A DNA stretch of 64,000 nucleotides from Plantago ovata (GCA_028274465.1 CM051458.1:34422692-34486691), one strand, 5' to 3'; shown: positions 22,373-35,127, counted from the first letter of the stretch. Translations and numbers: made by a program. The notes: a model not told the origin generated them from the letters alone.

Positions 22373-23764
22373 TCACTTAAAGTCATCAGGATCTGATTCA
22401 AATCCAGCGTCGACATAACCAGACATCTTTAATTCTGGTTCTCCACCAAACACCAAGAACATTTCTTTAGTCCGTCGAAGGCACTTAAGAATGTTCTTTA
22501 CAACAGTCCAGTGAGGTACTCCTGGATTCTGTTGGTGTCGACAAGTGACACTAAGCGCATATGCCACATCTGGCCTTGTGCAATTCATTGCATACATAAT
22601 AGACCCTACTGCCGAAGCATAGGGCACACGACTCATTGCCTTTCTTTCTTCATCAGTTTTAGGACTATCCTTAACTGATAACACGATCCCACGCCTAGCT
22701 GGGAGAAAGCCTCTCTTTGAGTCGTCCATCTTATAATGCTTCAGTATTTTTTCGATGTAGGTGGACTGTGTCAATCCTAACATCCTCTTGGATCTATCTC
22801 TATAGATCTTTATCCCTAGGATGTAGTTCGCTTCACCCAAGTCCTTCATTGAGAAGGTACTTGATAACCAAAGTTTAGTCTCTTCTAGCATAGAGACATT
22901 GTTTCCCATGATCAAGATGTCATCAACATAAATGATCACGAAAACGACTCCTTGTCGTTGTGCCTAGTGTAGACACAGGGATCTTCTACGCTTCTGACGA
23001 AGTCAAACAATTTGACAGCTTCATCAAAGCGGATATTCCAGCTCCTAGACGCTTGCTTTAGCCCATAGATGGATCTCTGTAATTTGCATACAACAGTTGG
23101 CCTGGTTTTACTAATAAAACCTTCCGGATGTACCATATAGACCTCTTCCTCAAGGTTGCCATTGAGGAAGGCAGTGTTTACATCCATCTGCCAGATCTCA
23201 TAATCATAATAGGCAGCTATCGCAAGAAGAATTCAAATAGACTTCAACTTTGCTACCAGGTGAAAAGGTTTCATCGTAATCGATGCCATACCTTTGTGTG
23301 TATCCCTTCACTACAAGTCTAGCCTTATGCGTTTGTACCTTTCCATCGGCATCTGTCGTTCGTTTAAAGACCCATTTGTACCCAATAGGTCTAACCCCTT
23401 GGGGCAAGTCTACCAAGCTCCAAACTTGGTTCAGTTACATGGAGTCCATTTCCAATTCCATGGCTTCTTGCCATTTGTCTGAGTCAATATCATTTATTGC
23501 CTCTTTGTAGGGCTCGGGGTCTTCCCGATCTGATAAGCCAACATCAAGTTCACTGATGTCTTCTATCATAAGGCTTTGCTTCTGAGGTCCTTTTGGGATC
23601 CTCTTCGACCTACGGAGCTCGACTGGTGGTTCTGTCGGCGTTTCTGGTGCTTTTCTTTTCTGGCTTCGTGTAACACGAACATTATCAGTGGGCACTGATG
23701 CAGCCGGTCGCGTGCTGCGACCCCGTTCCCTAGCGGGAGGCTGCTCTTGTGGAACTTGTTGCAC
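22373..23764 (-). pseudogene. pol: C2 reverse transcriptase
   Basis: Reverse transcriptase is split over four frames. Visible motifs are W-V-F-K-R-T...H-K-A-R-L-V near 23370-23310, M-D-V-N-T-A-F-L-N-G near 23187, Y-G-L-K-Q-A-S-R-S-W near 23070 and Y-V-D-D near 22930. An in-frame TAA near 23432 and a frameshift near 23225 are the main breaks. Confidence 0.88.
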
Positions 23765-23784
23765 AGGTTGATTGACAACGGGTT

Positions 23785-25581
23785 CTATTGGTGTGGTTTC
23801 AACTGTTTATCCTTGTCTGCTTCGAAAGCTCCCACTGAACTTGTGTCCAAATCAGAAGATTTAGAGAACTCATGTTCGCGCGTGTCAAAGTCTTGAATTT
23901 CTTCAAGTTCCATCATATCATCTAACCTCTCTTCTTCGAGGTATTCCGCTTCAAAAAACTTGACGTTTCTAGATACTATCACCTTGTGATCTTCAGCATG
24001 ATAGAATTCATAGCCTCTCGTCTGACGAGGATAGCCTATGAAATATACTTTGACACCCTTGGCATCTGACTTATCAGTGAGCAACAATTTGACTATCGCA
24101 GGACAGCCCCAAGGTCTAAGATAGCCCAGTGAGGGCTTCTTTCCTTTCCATAACTCATAAGGAGTTTTCTCCATTGATTTAGATGGTACACGGTTCAGAA
24201 TGCAGATTGCAGTTTGTAGCGCATATCCCCATAGATTTTTTGGAAGAGTCGAGAATCCAATCATTGATCTCACCATGTCTAGAAGGGTTCGATTCCCTCT
24301 CTCAGACACACCATTTAATTGTGGTGTTCCAGGAGGGGTCCATTGCGATTGAATTTCATTCTCCTTCAAGTAGTCGATAAATTCTTCACTAAGGTATTCA
24401 CCTCCTCGATCAGATCGAAGAGTGACTATCCTTAGGTTCAATTCATTCTCGACCTCATTCCTAAACTCCTTGAATTTCCCAACGGTCTCAGATTTATTCT
24501 TAATAAGATAAATATATCCATACCTTGAGAAATCGTCAGTAAAGGTAACGAAGTAAGGATAACCTCCACGTGCTTGGACTTTAAAATGTCCACATACATC
24601 GGTATGTATGAGCTCTAAGCAGCGAGTGGCACGAACACCTTGTCCAACAAAAGGTTTGTTCGTCATCTTACCCTTGACACATGATTCGCATTTACCATAT
24701 GATTCAAAATCAAATGGCTCCAAGTAGTCCAACTTCCTTAGTCTTTGAATCCGTGTTTCATTGATATGGCCTAGCCGACAATGCCATAGATAAGATGGAT
24801 TATTCTTCCTACTTGAAGACGGTTGTTTGTTATGTATTTGAAATAAAGGTAGACTACTTTGCAAAATATATAAACCATTCACTAAGCGATCTTTTCCATA
24901 ATACTGGTCATTTAACGCAAAATAACAAGTATTATTAGCAAATCGAAAGGAAAAATCCAAATTGTCCAACAATGGAATGGAAATAATATTTCTGACAATG
25001 GATGGAACAAAATAAACGTTATTAAGTTCTAAACATTGTCCTGATGGTAAATCTATCTTGCAGTGTCCAACGCGTTTGGCTTCAACTGGATTGCCGTTCC
25101 CAACATGCAAGTCGATTTCACCTTGCTTGACTAGCCTGTGTTCAATTAGCCCCTGCACATTATTACAAATGTGTGAGACACAGGCTGTATCTAATACCCA
25201 ACCATTGGAGTCAAAAGTAGTCATGTTCATTTCAATAACAAACATACCTGAGCTAGAAGCCGGCGGCTTCTTAGCTTGATCTGCCCTTAGCTTAGGGCAA
25301 TCTTTCTTCCAATGCCCTTTCTGCTTACAGAAAAGACATTCATTTGTGCGTACCGTTCCGCTCCTCTTGAACTTCCTTTTCTGGTTCAGACGCTTAGGCC
25401 TATCACTCGAAGTGTTAGCCTTGGCTCCCGACTTTCCCTTACCCTTAACACCTTTGTTTCTCTGGTTTGGGTTAGACGGTTGCCCAACATACATGATCGA
25501 TTTCTCCTTCTTAGGAAGAGTTTGATCATATTTCTTCAGCAGATTATGGAGCTCGAGCAGTGTAACGTCCTTCGCATTCAT
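23785..25581 (-). pseudogene. pol: C2 Gag C-terminus, protease and integrase
   Basis: This 598-codon frame is the best-preserved part of C2. It holds a Gag zinc knuckle C82-x2-C-x4-H-x4-C95, a protease motif D131-T-A-C (Gly of the usual D-T-G replaced by Ala), the integrase zinc site H267-H272-C298-C301 and a full catalytic triad D328, D391, E427. The sequence belongs to the common plant copia group resembling tobacco Tnt1-type polyproteins; I do not assign a finer lineage. The frame then breaks before RT. Confidence 0.88.
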
Positions 25582-26115
25582 GGTGTAGTTAATGATGAAC
25601 TGCGAATATGAACTGACAATGATTGAAGGACAAAGATCACCATGATCTTATTCTCCAGCTTGACACCGGCATCGGCAAGCTTCTCAAAGAGACCAATCAT
25701 CTTGAGAACATGTTCAGACATGTTCCCTCCTTCATTGAGCTTGCATCTGTGTATCTCTTTGATCAAATCAAATTCAACACTTCTGGCTGTCGTCTTAAAG
25801 AGCGACTCAAGATGCTTCAGCATCTCATACGGCAACATGCTTTCATGTTGTCTTTGCAGCTCATTGCCGCCAGCATAATACACTGCGCGGATCTAGCATC
25901 CTCTTGATGCTTATCAGCCTTTGCCTTGTTGGTTTGATTCCAAGCACAACTTGATCGACTGTCCGATTCTCGGGACACACGGGAATAGCCTCGTCCAAGA
26001 CGTACTCAATCTTTTCGTACCTCAACACCAAACGAATATTCCTGATCCAATCTAGGAAGTTTGGTCCGGTCAAAATTTGCTTCTCTAAGACAGCACGGAG
26101 CGAGATACTCGCCAT
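25578..26115 (-). pseudogene. gag: C2 Gag N-terminal region
   Basis: Two overlapping frames (26115-25861 and 25883-25578) together give a copia Gag core (UBN2-type, with a F-x-x-W-x-R segment and a L-E-S-L-F region). A frameshift near 25875 splits them. The start codon at 26115 gives M-A-S-I-S-L, a typical copia Gag start. Confidence 0.8.
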
Positions 26116-26664
26116 TTCAGTTTTTCACGGAGAAATAGTATAGAACGAAAATAATAAATCATCTATTGAAATACTATTTCTAAATACACAGTCAACATAA
26201 CTAAACAACAAGGTCCTTTAGCTGTTTAGCTTCCACTATTTTCACATATGATTGCCTCCAAAACAAACATACGGGTAATGTCCAACAAGTTACCGTAGTG
26301 GCCAAGATCCAAATCCATACTATGATATACTCCAACGGGGGCTGGTCGCATAACATAATATGACCGGTAGGACTATCCAATTGCGTCACGCAACTCTTGG
26401 GTGTTAAATCTAATTTAACCAGATGCTCTACATATTGTACCTATCGAGGTCGCTAGATACAATATGCAGTAACTTATAACCATAGGCTTACTCTAATCTG
26501 ACGATCACTACGAGTCTGCAAGACGAGGTCGCCAATACAGGGAAACGCAATGAAAGTTCAGAATTAAAGCACCCCATGGAAAGCATCTCAGAAACACATA
26601 CGTATACATATTTCTGCACTTATATTGGTTGGGGCTTGTAGCTTGAGGGTTGTTATCAGTCATC

Positions 26665-26850
26665 TACAAACAAATAAGGGCGCCGCCTACCCATCATGCA
26701 TGAGCGGTCTACACGTAATGGATGCCGCCTATCCATTCTAGTTCTAAATGCGGTCAAGCACATAATGGGTGCCGCCTACCCATACATAAAAATATGCGGT
26801 CCGACAAATAAGAGGGCGCCGCCTACCCTCGCATGCATAGCGGTCAAACG
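26665..26850 (-). repeat. Leader repeats in C2, four units of about 45 bp
   Basis: GG(G/A)(C/T)GCCGCCTA(C/T)CC recurs near 26677, 26725, 26769 and 26814, each followed after a variable spacer by (A/T)GCGGTC. The array lies in the untranslated leader of C2, between primer site and Gag. Each unit has short inverted arms (GGGT...ACCC), so it could fold in the genomic RNA. Confidence 0.7.
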
Positions 26851-27346
26851 GAAAGTAAAACACATGGTATTTAAACATGCATTGTCAAACAATAGCATAT
26901 TGAGCAAACAAACAAGTAGTAGCCTATGTGGATGCCAAATGACTTCATAATTTCATTATGAAAATTATAATCCCATACTTATAATCTCTATGAAAAAATT
27001 GAAAATTTGGACTGGATTGAAAAATTAAAAATTCTATTGACCAGGTAGCAATTTTCGAAAACCGAAGGACTCAATTGTAATTTCGAAACCTTGGAGGTGT
27101 TCAATTTAAAATTCAAAAGTAGAAAGACTTATTTGTAATAAATAATAAATTGATAATCGCAAATAAGCCCCTTGACTTAATACTAATTAAATTTAACCCC
27201 TCTAGTTAACAATAATTATAATTAAATCATATTTATATTCCAAATATAAAATTCAATCCTCAAAATTTCCAAAATTCGATTTTGGATCCAACCCAATATA
27301 TATATATAATATACGGGCATGGGATCGAATCCCGTCCCCTAGGGTG

Positions 27347-27378
27347 CCTGCGGCCGCAGGCGCAGGCGGCCGCCTGCG
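27347..27378. repeat. Two adjacent perfect GC palindromes
   Basis: CCTGCGGCCGCAGG (27347-27360) and CGCAGGCGGCCGCCTGCG (27361-27378) are each perfectly self-complementary and abut each other. They lie next to the TA tract in the C2 leader. Confidence 0.95.
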
Positions 27379-27393
27379 TCACGCAGGCGGTGT

Positions 27394-27513
<120 letters not shown>

Positions 27514-27648
27514 ATTTATTTTTTTTTGAAAAATATAAATTCTAAATTTATATAAAACAAAACTTTTGTAAACCGAATTAATCATAGAATCAATTGCATC
27601 CACATAAACTACAAAATCACATAACATATATACGTAATCAATTAACCT

Positions 27649-27661
27649 GGCTCTGATACCA
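27649..27661 (-). other. C2 primer-binding site
   Basis: On the reverse strand TGGTATCAGAGCC, complementary to initiator Met-tRNA, lies one base after the end of the C2 5' LTR. This fixes the orientation of C2. Confidence 0.92.
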
Positions 27662-27662
27662 C

Positions 27663-29773
27663 AGTAAGAAAATATGGTCAGAGTTACCCCTAGGGTACGC
27701 AGCGAAATTTCAAAAATTTTCTTAACATGCATGTTAATTGATCATGCATATATCGTATATAATAAACACATTAATCAGAAGACTTACCATACTCCAAAAG
27801 CAAGAATAGGTATTGAATCGATACGCCAATCGATGAAGCCTTCGTAATAATCCGGTGAATCTTCTCCTTCGTCGAAGTCGAAGATATCTGCAATACTTTG
27901 ATTAACTGCAAGACAATAAACGTTAGTTTCCAGCTCTTTAAACCTCAACCTTGGTATCCACGGATGAACAACTTATCGGAAAGAATGCTAGGATATTCTT
28001 TATGTGGCCAAGAAGATGGGGCGGCAGTTTTTCCTCCGGTGAAAGTGGCGCGCGCGGCTTATGGAGAGGTAGGGGAGAGCTTTTTATTTTTTCTAAGAAA
28101 ACTGGTAGAAAGAATGATCTCCAATCAACTGTATGTTCAACCATGTTAAAAGCTCTCTAATAGTCTACTATATATAGTAGTCAACAGAAGCCAAAAGAAT
28201 AATCAATTAGACTTCATAAAGGAATAAGAATCTAATTCTTATTGCACAAGGAAACCAATTCAACTCTAGATTCATTCCCAATCAAATTAGAACTCAATCA
28301 GGAAAATCTAACTTATCCCTTGACTTCTAATAGAGGAAGGAGTCGAACTCCTTCCCCTACTCCTACTGCTGCGCGCGCGCGTCCAAAGGGGGGTCAGGTG
28401 GGTCCCGATTTTGGGACCCACTTATAATCCTAAGGCAATTCAAACTCCAAGTAGATTTTGCCCATGTGCATATATTAATTCTAAATTAACATATCCTGTC
28501 AAATCAAACCTCTATTATATTTCTAAAATATACTCTTTAATTGTATTTATATAATTAGCCAATTCAATTAACAATTCCAAATCATTAATTGAGCCACAAA
28601 TTATTATAATTAATTCCAAATCAATTATAATTCATCAATCACAATTAATTCTAAATTAATTGCGATTCCATCTTCAAGGATATTCGGATAAGCTGAATCA
28701 CCACATAGTGTGACCCATAGGGCCTCATTGTATTAAGCAAGTGCTACACTAGGCAACATGGAATTCCTAGACAGTTCCATTTGCAATATTAATACATGAG
28801 GACGTTTGAGAGGTTTCTCAAAGCAAACCCTTTTGTTGTGAAGTCTGTTGCGCTCAACGCGGCGATGGTAACGTCCCTTCATTTGACTGACTCGAATGCA
28901 TCTAGGATCGATGAAGTGTCTATCCCAATAATATATCCACGGGCATCTTCACTGAGTTGCTTGGTGAATCCAATATCTATTATGACTATCATAATAATAT
29001 TGATACACTGGCCAGCGGTTTGACCAATCACAACTATGAACGACTATGAGCAGTGCTCTCCTGTGCTACACATGAGAGATGAATCCTTCACAGAATTACT
29101 TATCGTCCCCATTTGTATGTAGCCATAATCCTGGATCGTGTCTTGGGTCAACTTCTTATTCAGAGCTGACATCGACGGGTCCACCAAGGATATTGGGCAA
29201 CAAATGTGATGATAAAGTCCTGTAAGTCCAAAGGACGACTGGCATCACTTCGACAACTTTCCGGTTCCCATAGACACTTCGGTGTAGATTATACATCGAT
29301 GGGAGTTTCCGGTGGGTACTTCCATTGTTCGGTAATCACCCTTCGAAAACTATGCGGAGTTATGGGAACGTTTCTTGATTGTCCAACAATCCGTTCCGTG
29401 ACCGTGGGATCGGCTCACACTTGCTCTAACAAGTATAACCTCCACGCATACTAGTCTCAGTTGGTTCATTCAGACCCCTACATCCGAGATGAACCTCGAC
29501 TAGGGAGAGTTTGGGATAGATGATAACTCACATAGCTCCCACTCTCTGTGTGATCGATCATCTATCCGAGGGGACATGTTCGATATCAATACAGACAGGA
29601 ATAGAGATATGACATGCTGTATGCCTAGTGTAATATAAATATGAAAGCGATACTCAATAGTCAAACAACAAATATATATTATATTACGTTGACCTGTGTA
29701 ATAGTACATATATGCCCTTAATAAGGGCTGCATGCCCTTAATAAAGACTGTCTCTAGGACATATACACTATCA
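27663..29773 (-). repeat. C2 5' LTR
   Basis: This 2111-bp LTR carries a palindromic TATA region CTACTATATATAGTAG (28165-28180), likely its core promoter, and ends next to the primer site. The terminal CA on the reverse strand is mutated at 27663-27664. It differs from 19829-21929 by scattered substitutions and small indels. Confidence 0.9.
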
Positions 29774-29778
29774 AAGGG

Positions 29779-30312
29779 AACTCAGAAATATCTTTTAACT
29801 TAAAGAAATATGAGATGTCTGATTAAGGGGGAACTTTCAGCAAGTAACAAGGCTGGTTACACAAACTCGCTGAAAAGATTCTTGTTTACTTCAGCAAGCA
29901 ATCAAATCCCATAAATCTAGGTAAAATCAATTTGTGACGTTAATCGGGCACAGATAAACTCGCTAATAATCATGACATGAAATACAATCGTGGCCATTGA
30001 TTAAAAGGCGTTATTGATCTAACGGTTAACATTGCAAAGAGAAAGAATGCTCTGACGGTTTTTGTTAGTGGACCACTACGCATTTAATGCAAAGGCTCCA
30101 CTAACGCTGTTGAATCTCTGATTTACCCTTGCTGAGAACTCAAATCGATTGAGCTTATTGCACATCAGAGACACTATATAAACAAGGAGTTAGAGAAAGA
30201 CAAAATTCTTTAACTCACATTTCCTTTCTCAGCAAATTTTAGCCTGAATCTACTGTACCTCCGGTCAAGAAGCAAAGTAATCTTTTTCGTACACATTTCT
30301 CACCTATAAAAG
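29779..30312 (+). promoter_or_regulatory. S1 region before the 3' ORF, with an internal TATA box
   Basis: This non-coding part of S1 continues after C2. It has a polypurine-like AAGGGGGAA (29825-29833) and then CACTATATAAACAAGG, a TATA box at 30175-30182, with an A/C-rich stretch after it. The first ATG downstream is the start of the 3' ORF at 30313, about 135 bp away. The layout suggests an internal promoter for that ORF. This is inference from sequence only. Confidence 0.45.
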
Positions 30313-30512
30313 ATGGCACCAAAGAGACAGTCAACTGAGACTTCAAAGTCATCTAAGGTTGACAGTGCTGGAAAAAGCACTGCTCCGGTGATAACTCCGG
30401 TGACTAACACAGCAAAAGTTGTGTTGAAAACGATAGAATAACCGAGAAACCAATGCCGCCTGCATATCTAGACACTGCAAAGTGTGAGATGATGATGCAA
30501 TGGGGTGGCTTT
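30313..30512 (+). pseudogene. S1 additional 3' ORF, N-terminal part
   Basis: The frame starts MAPKRQSTETSKSSK, a basic and Ser/Thr-rich N-terminus that could be nuclear-targeting. It meets a TAA at 30439-30441; one frame over, coding-like sequence continues to 30512, so a frameshift near 30433 is likely. G1 is inserted at 30513. The C-terminal part of the same ORF is at 38695-39575. The function is unknown: no signal peptide or membrane segment is seen, so an envelope role is not supported. Confidence 0.55.
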
Positions 30513-31708
30513 TGATGAACGTGTATTTTACACTTTCATTCGAGTTTTTTTTCACCAATTTAGCTATCCTCTATGTTAATTTAGCTATATTTTAGTGCAT
30601 TTTATTAGAATAGTGTCACGTTTCCCTTTAGTTTGCATTTTACATGTTTTAGGTGAAAAACGTGGTTTTCCGGGCAATTATATTGAAGAGAACGAAGAAT
30701 CGGTGTTCCGAGGACATTTTTGGAGTATCTAGAAGATTCCGGATGGGATTTGAAGTCTAGGGGTCGAGTCTGGAAGCTAAAAGGTCACTAGAAGGCAAAA
30801 ACCTAGTCCGAAAAGGAAAAGAAATCCAAAACGCGTCGAAAACGCGTCGGCCGCCGACTGGCACTCCCGGGCGATTCGTCCGGGATGTGGGGCGATTCGC
30901 CCCACACCAGGCGACTCGCCCGGTGTGTGGGGCGACTCGCCCACACGTTCCGAACTCCTATATATAGTTGCTCAGTTTTCTTCGTTTTTCATACTTTCTC
31001 AGACCTTTTTTCATACCTTTCTCATTAGTTTTAGGTAGGAATTCTCTAGAGCCTGTTCTGGAATTCTTAGCATAGGAGATACTTTTTCTTATCGATTTGG
31101 AGCTTGTGAGATCGCGATTCTTCGGAGATTGACAACTTTCGGTAACATTGTATCTCAGATTTTTCTATTTCTATTTATTTATCTTTCAACATGTTTTCAT
31201 TCAATCTTGCTATGATTTCTGTTGATTGCATGACATCTATGAGTAGCTAAATCTATCGTTGGTGATAGTATGTGATTTCTTAGCGAAGGGTTATTAATTA
31301 TGCTGATGGCGGTAAAGCGAATCAGACTTTGAGTTATTGCTTTATTTCTTTGATCTATCTAAGCCCTCTATCTTCGTAGTGTTGAATAAAACGGAACAAA
31401 TTGGACAATTCATGATCAAAGATCTCTATGCAAAACGATCGGGTACTTCATGCATGATTATTAACCCACTATGCTTTGAATGAACATACTATCACTAACT
31501 TCCATTATCTTGATAAGAAAAACCTGTGCTAAGTCGTTGTTGGTTTCATAGTTAAGTTAGATTAAGATAAAGCTAGTTATAGTCCTTAGAGATCGACACT
31601 CGAGGTTATTTTACTGCTACACTACGGTTTTCGTTGTAGTTGTGAATTGCCTTTGGCTAAATACAAATTTATTTGATTAATTAGAATCTGACAAATTCCG
31701 GTTTATCA
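30513..31708 (+). repeat. G1 5' LTR
   Basis: The LTR begins TGATGAACGTGTATTTTACAC and ends GTTTATCA. A TATA box TATATATA lies at 30959-30966. Immediately upstream, 30866-30946, are four short self-complementary motifs of the GGGCGA(T/C)TCGCCC type in tandem. Confidence 0.88.
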
Positions 31709-31711
31709 AAT

Positions 31712-31730
31712 TGGCGCCGCTGCCGGGGAC
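31712..31730 (+). other. G1 primer-binding site
   Basis: TGGCGCCGCTGCCGGGGAC follows the LTR by three bases. This primer site (matching tRNA-Asp in Athila-type gypsy elements, from general knowledge) supports assignment to the Athila/Tat branch. Confidence 0.8.
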
Positions 31731-31851
31731 TATACTCCTTTTTTCTGTTTAGCTTATTTATATTTTCAGCATTCAATTCCTAGTTTAGTTGTTTTTATTT
31801 TTTCTATTTAATCTCTCTGATACTCCTTTCTTAGCTTGTTACAGATAGTGT

Positions 31852-34009
31852 ATGCGAAGTACACGATCTAGGGAACACCGCTTGCTGAATCAATCGCTGA
31901 AATCGACAGAGTCTACCACCAAAGAAGGCGACTACTTCGACGACGTGAACTAGAGGAAATAGAGGATACCGATTTCTCTGAATCTCTACACAGTCTTTTT
32001 AAGGAAATCGTCTTAATGGCAGAAGCTAGACCACTGAAAGCATGGGTTCAACCCTCCAAGGATCGTATGAGGGGACCGGCGATTGTTCTTTCGTCTGCAA
32101 CTCGAGATATGGAAATCAAGAACCACGCGTTCCAACAACTTCCGAGGTTCTATGGCTTAGCAAGGGAAGATGTCATTGGGTACTTGCACGATATCGATGA
32201 TTTCGTCAACCAACTCCCACGACCCGGAGCCGAAATAACAACGGATGAGTTGAGGATGAAGGTTTTTTCTATGGGGCTTGGCGACAGAGCCAAGTCATGG
32301 TTGAGTTCTCTACCGGCGGGTTCGCTGGACACTTGGGAGAAGGTTTTTTCAGCATTCATGGAGAAATACTTCCCTCACACCTTGACTACCCGCGCTTAAG
32401 GCGCAAATCACTGGGTTCAAACAAGACTATGATGAGACCATCTACACCGCGTTTGAGAGGTTCCAAGACCTCATGAACAAGTGCCCTCACCATGGTTTTG
32501 AGCTTTCGGATCTTGTCCAACACTTCTACAATGGTCTGACCTTTGAGAACCATCAGGTGGTGTATTTCCAATGCTAGTGGCAATATTTGGGAGGAAACCG
32601 CTGAAGCCGTCTGGGCGGTTTTCGAAAGGCTTGCTAAGGGTTCGCTAATTCAAGGATCCAAGAGCAATGGTTAGGAGACGTGGACCTGAAGCTCCACCTA
32701 CTCAGGAGGCCCCTATGTATGGGGGGAACGACGATCGATTCGAATGCTTTACCAACGAGTTGAAACAAGTCCTCAAGAACTCCGCAGGAACAAGCTATGT
32801 CAAACGAAGTTTGCCGAATATGCAAGAACTATGGGCATGGAGCTCATATGTGTAGATCGGAGCTTGCATATGATGATGGCAATTGGGTTCAAGGAGGCGA
32901 AGAGGAAGCTTTTGCTACGGATTTTGGTACTCAGAAGCTAGCTACGGACAAGATGGTAGGAATCCTTGAGGTGGATTTTGGAGAAGAGGGTTCCGGAACA
33001 ATCAAGGATATGCACCGGCTAGCCAAACTTATGGCCCTAACCAAGACTGTAGTGGGCTTAACTATGGTAATGATCACTGCGAAAATCCCGCTCCCAAAGA
33101 GCAACTGAAGTCGAAGACAACTCTACTCATGGAGAACTTGCAAAAGATGGTTGATCACACCCAAAGTTTTCTTAGCGTTATGAAGAAGATTCTGAGAAGA
33201 CTAGGGCAAGGCTTGATCGATTGGAAGAGATCACTAGGCTTGCCCATCAAAAGATGCAAGAGTTGATTGACCGAGGAGTAAGTAGGGAGCAGGGAAGCTG
33301 CCTAGCAACACTGAGAAGTCGATGTCCATTACCTTGGTGGGTGACCTTCCTGTTGAAATCACCATCAAGAAGGTCGCTAAGTGTGAGCGTTGCAAGATGA
33401 AGAACCCCCACTAGCCAAGAAGAAGAGAATGACCTTTGTTCTGATGAGAGTGAAAAGGAGCAAGAGGATCCCGAGCCAATCCCTCAAAGTTTCGATGTTA
33501 AGGTCGGGATTGGTGAACTTGAAGATGTTCGTGCTATACTAGATACGGGATCTTACTCTAATGTGCTCCCAATGAATGTGTTTTGAGAAGAGTAGCCTTG
33601 GAAAACTATCTGAGCATAAGGCTATTGTGCAATTGGCGGATGGATCCTTTGTGAGACCCGAAGGCGTTGTGAAGAACGTATTGGTTAAGATGGTGAAGCT
33701 TCTGTGTACACCAATTTTGTAGTTATGCCGGCGTCTACACCTGGGATGGGGGATGTTGTTCTCTTGGGGCGAATGTTCTTGACTAAACTACGCTCCGTGA
33801 TAGACATCCACCGAAGAACTTGCACCATTGAGGTGGATGGCAAGCAACATGTGTTGCGAGCCATATCTGATCCAAATATTCACTTCAATTCTTCTCACAC
33901 CGTTAGCTACTTTGGTCTTGCTGTCTATGTTCATTCTTATTCACAGGTTCGTGGCAAGAGGAGAAGATCCATGAAGGGGAAGTCTAGTACCCTCAAGAAC
34001 AAGATCTAG
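31852..34009 (+). pseudogene. gag: G1 gag-protease
   Basis: This is homologous to the intact Gag-protease ORF of G3. The best-preserved piece is 32016-32399 (capsid region) and 33704-34009 (end of protease). Frameshifts start within the first 20 codons and recur near 32395, 32575, 32800, 33170, 33590 and 33690. The protease D-T-G at about 33541-33549 is still readable. Not functional. Confidence 0.85.
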
Positions 34010-34573
34010 AGCAAGAAGAAGTTAAGTCAAAGACTATAAACAATGGCGCTATCCGGGAGGCAACCCGGAGTTTTTATCGCTTTTTTACCGCTTTATTGCA
34101 TGCATTCTTACATTGAACAATTTGAATCTCTTTATGTGAATTTGTTCGTCTCTATGTCTTTTGTGCTTATGTTTATGTTTGAGTGAACTTTTCGAGTGTT
34201 TTTAGTAAGGAGATTGGTTTTCGGGGTTTAAAAATTAAGTTTTTTTGAAAAAATTCGTCTCCCCACCTCTGGAGGTGGGGGCGAATCGCCCCACATGGCC
34301 AGAGAGCTTCGCGCTCTCTGGACGTAGGGGGCGATTCGCCCCACGGTTTCTGAAAGTAGAAAAACGGGAGAACCCCCTTTTTCCTCATTTTCTCCTCCGT
34401 TTCACTCTCTTACTCCCAAAAATCCCAAAAAATCGAAAATTCTTCAATCTTTCATAAAACTTTCAATCTTCCATCAAATTTTGTGTTCTTTAGCTTCAAT
34501 CGAAGCCCATTACGTGCTCTCTCTTTTCATCCGAAGAACTTTCACACTAGTGCATTCGTTTTCCAGATCTGAG
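34010..34573 (+). other. G1 post-gag spacer and leader-like exon
   Basis: A hairpin-forming CCGGGAGGCAACCCGG lies just after the gag stop (34053-34068), as in G2 and G3. From 34261 to 34345 come GGGGCGA(A/T)TCGCCCC palindromes like those of the LTR. The part 34380-34573 looks like a gene 5' leader ending at a possible splice donor GAG|GTATCT. Confidence 0.5.
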
Positions 34574-35122
34574 GTATCTTCACATGAACCCTAATTTTTC
34601 AAATTTTGGGGTTTTTCTGATTTATGCCTCAATTAGGCTTATATGATGTATGGGTTGGTTGTTTTGTGTGATTAGAAACGTTATTCACTATCAATTGCAT
34701 GTTCAATTATGCTTGGTTTGTTGGTTTGAGAAATTTTGCTACTAGATGTCTAATCATCCATTATGCAATGTTTCTTTTCTTTTCATTCCATGTTTAAAGT
34801 TGTGTTTGTTGATGTGATAATGAGGGGCATGATGGTAGAATGCATGATTGATGAAGTTGAGGATTTTTGATGCTAGATTTTTTGCTACTATGGTAATGAA
34901 TTGAGCCTTATGATTTAAGGCTATTTGTTGTCTAGCAAGAGCATAATGTGATATGTGCATGTAAAAGTTATATTGATATGTGGCATGTTGGATCTAAAAG
35001 AGCTAGACTATGACATGGAGGTTTTGAGAGTTCGATTGTTGTAGTTATCACTCGTGTGTTCACTCTTGCATTTGCATAGCAATCTGTTTTGTGTCGGCCA
35101 AGATACTAATTGCTGTTTGTAG
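34574..35122 (+). other. Putative intron in G1, conserved in G2
   Basis: It runs from CAGATCTGAG|GTATCTTC to CTGTTTGTAG|GAACC, a 549-bp T-rich stretch with plausible plant splice sites. The G2 copy has the same boundaries (46614 to 46072, reverse) and 543 bp. The opening ACCCTAATTTTT is typical of plant gene leaders or introns. No transcript evidence is available. Confidence 0.45.
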
Positions 35123-35127
35123 GAACC

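Noticed and set aside
27315..27337. GGGATCGAATCCCG as a tRNA box B
   Set aside because: No matching box A, acceptor stem or terminator is present at suitable distance; it is a short inverted repeat.
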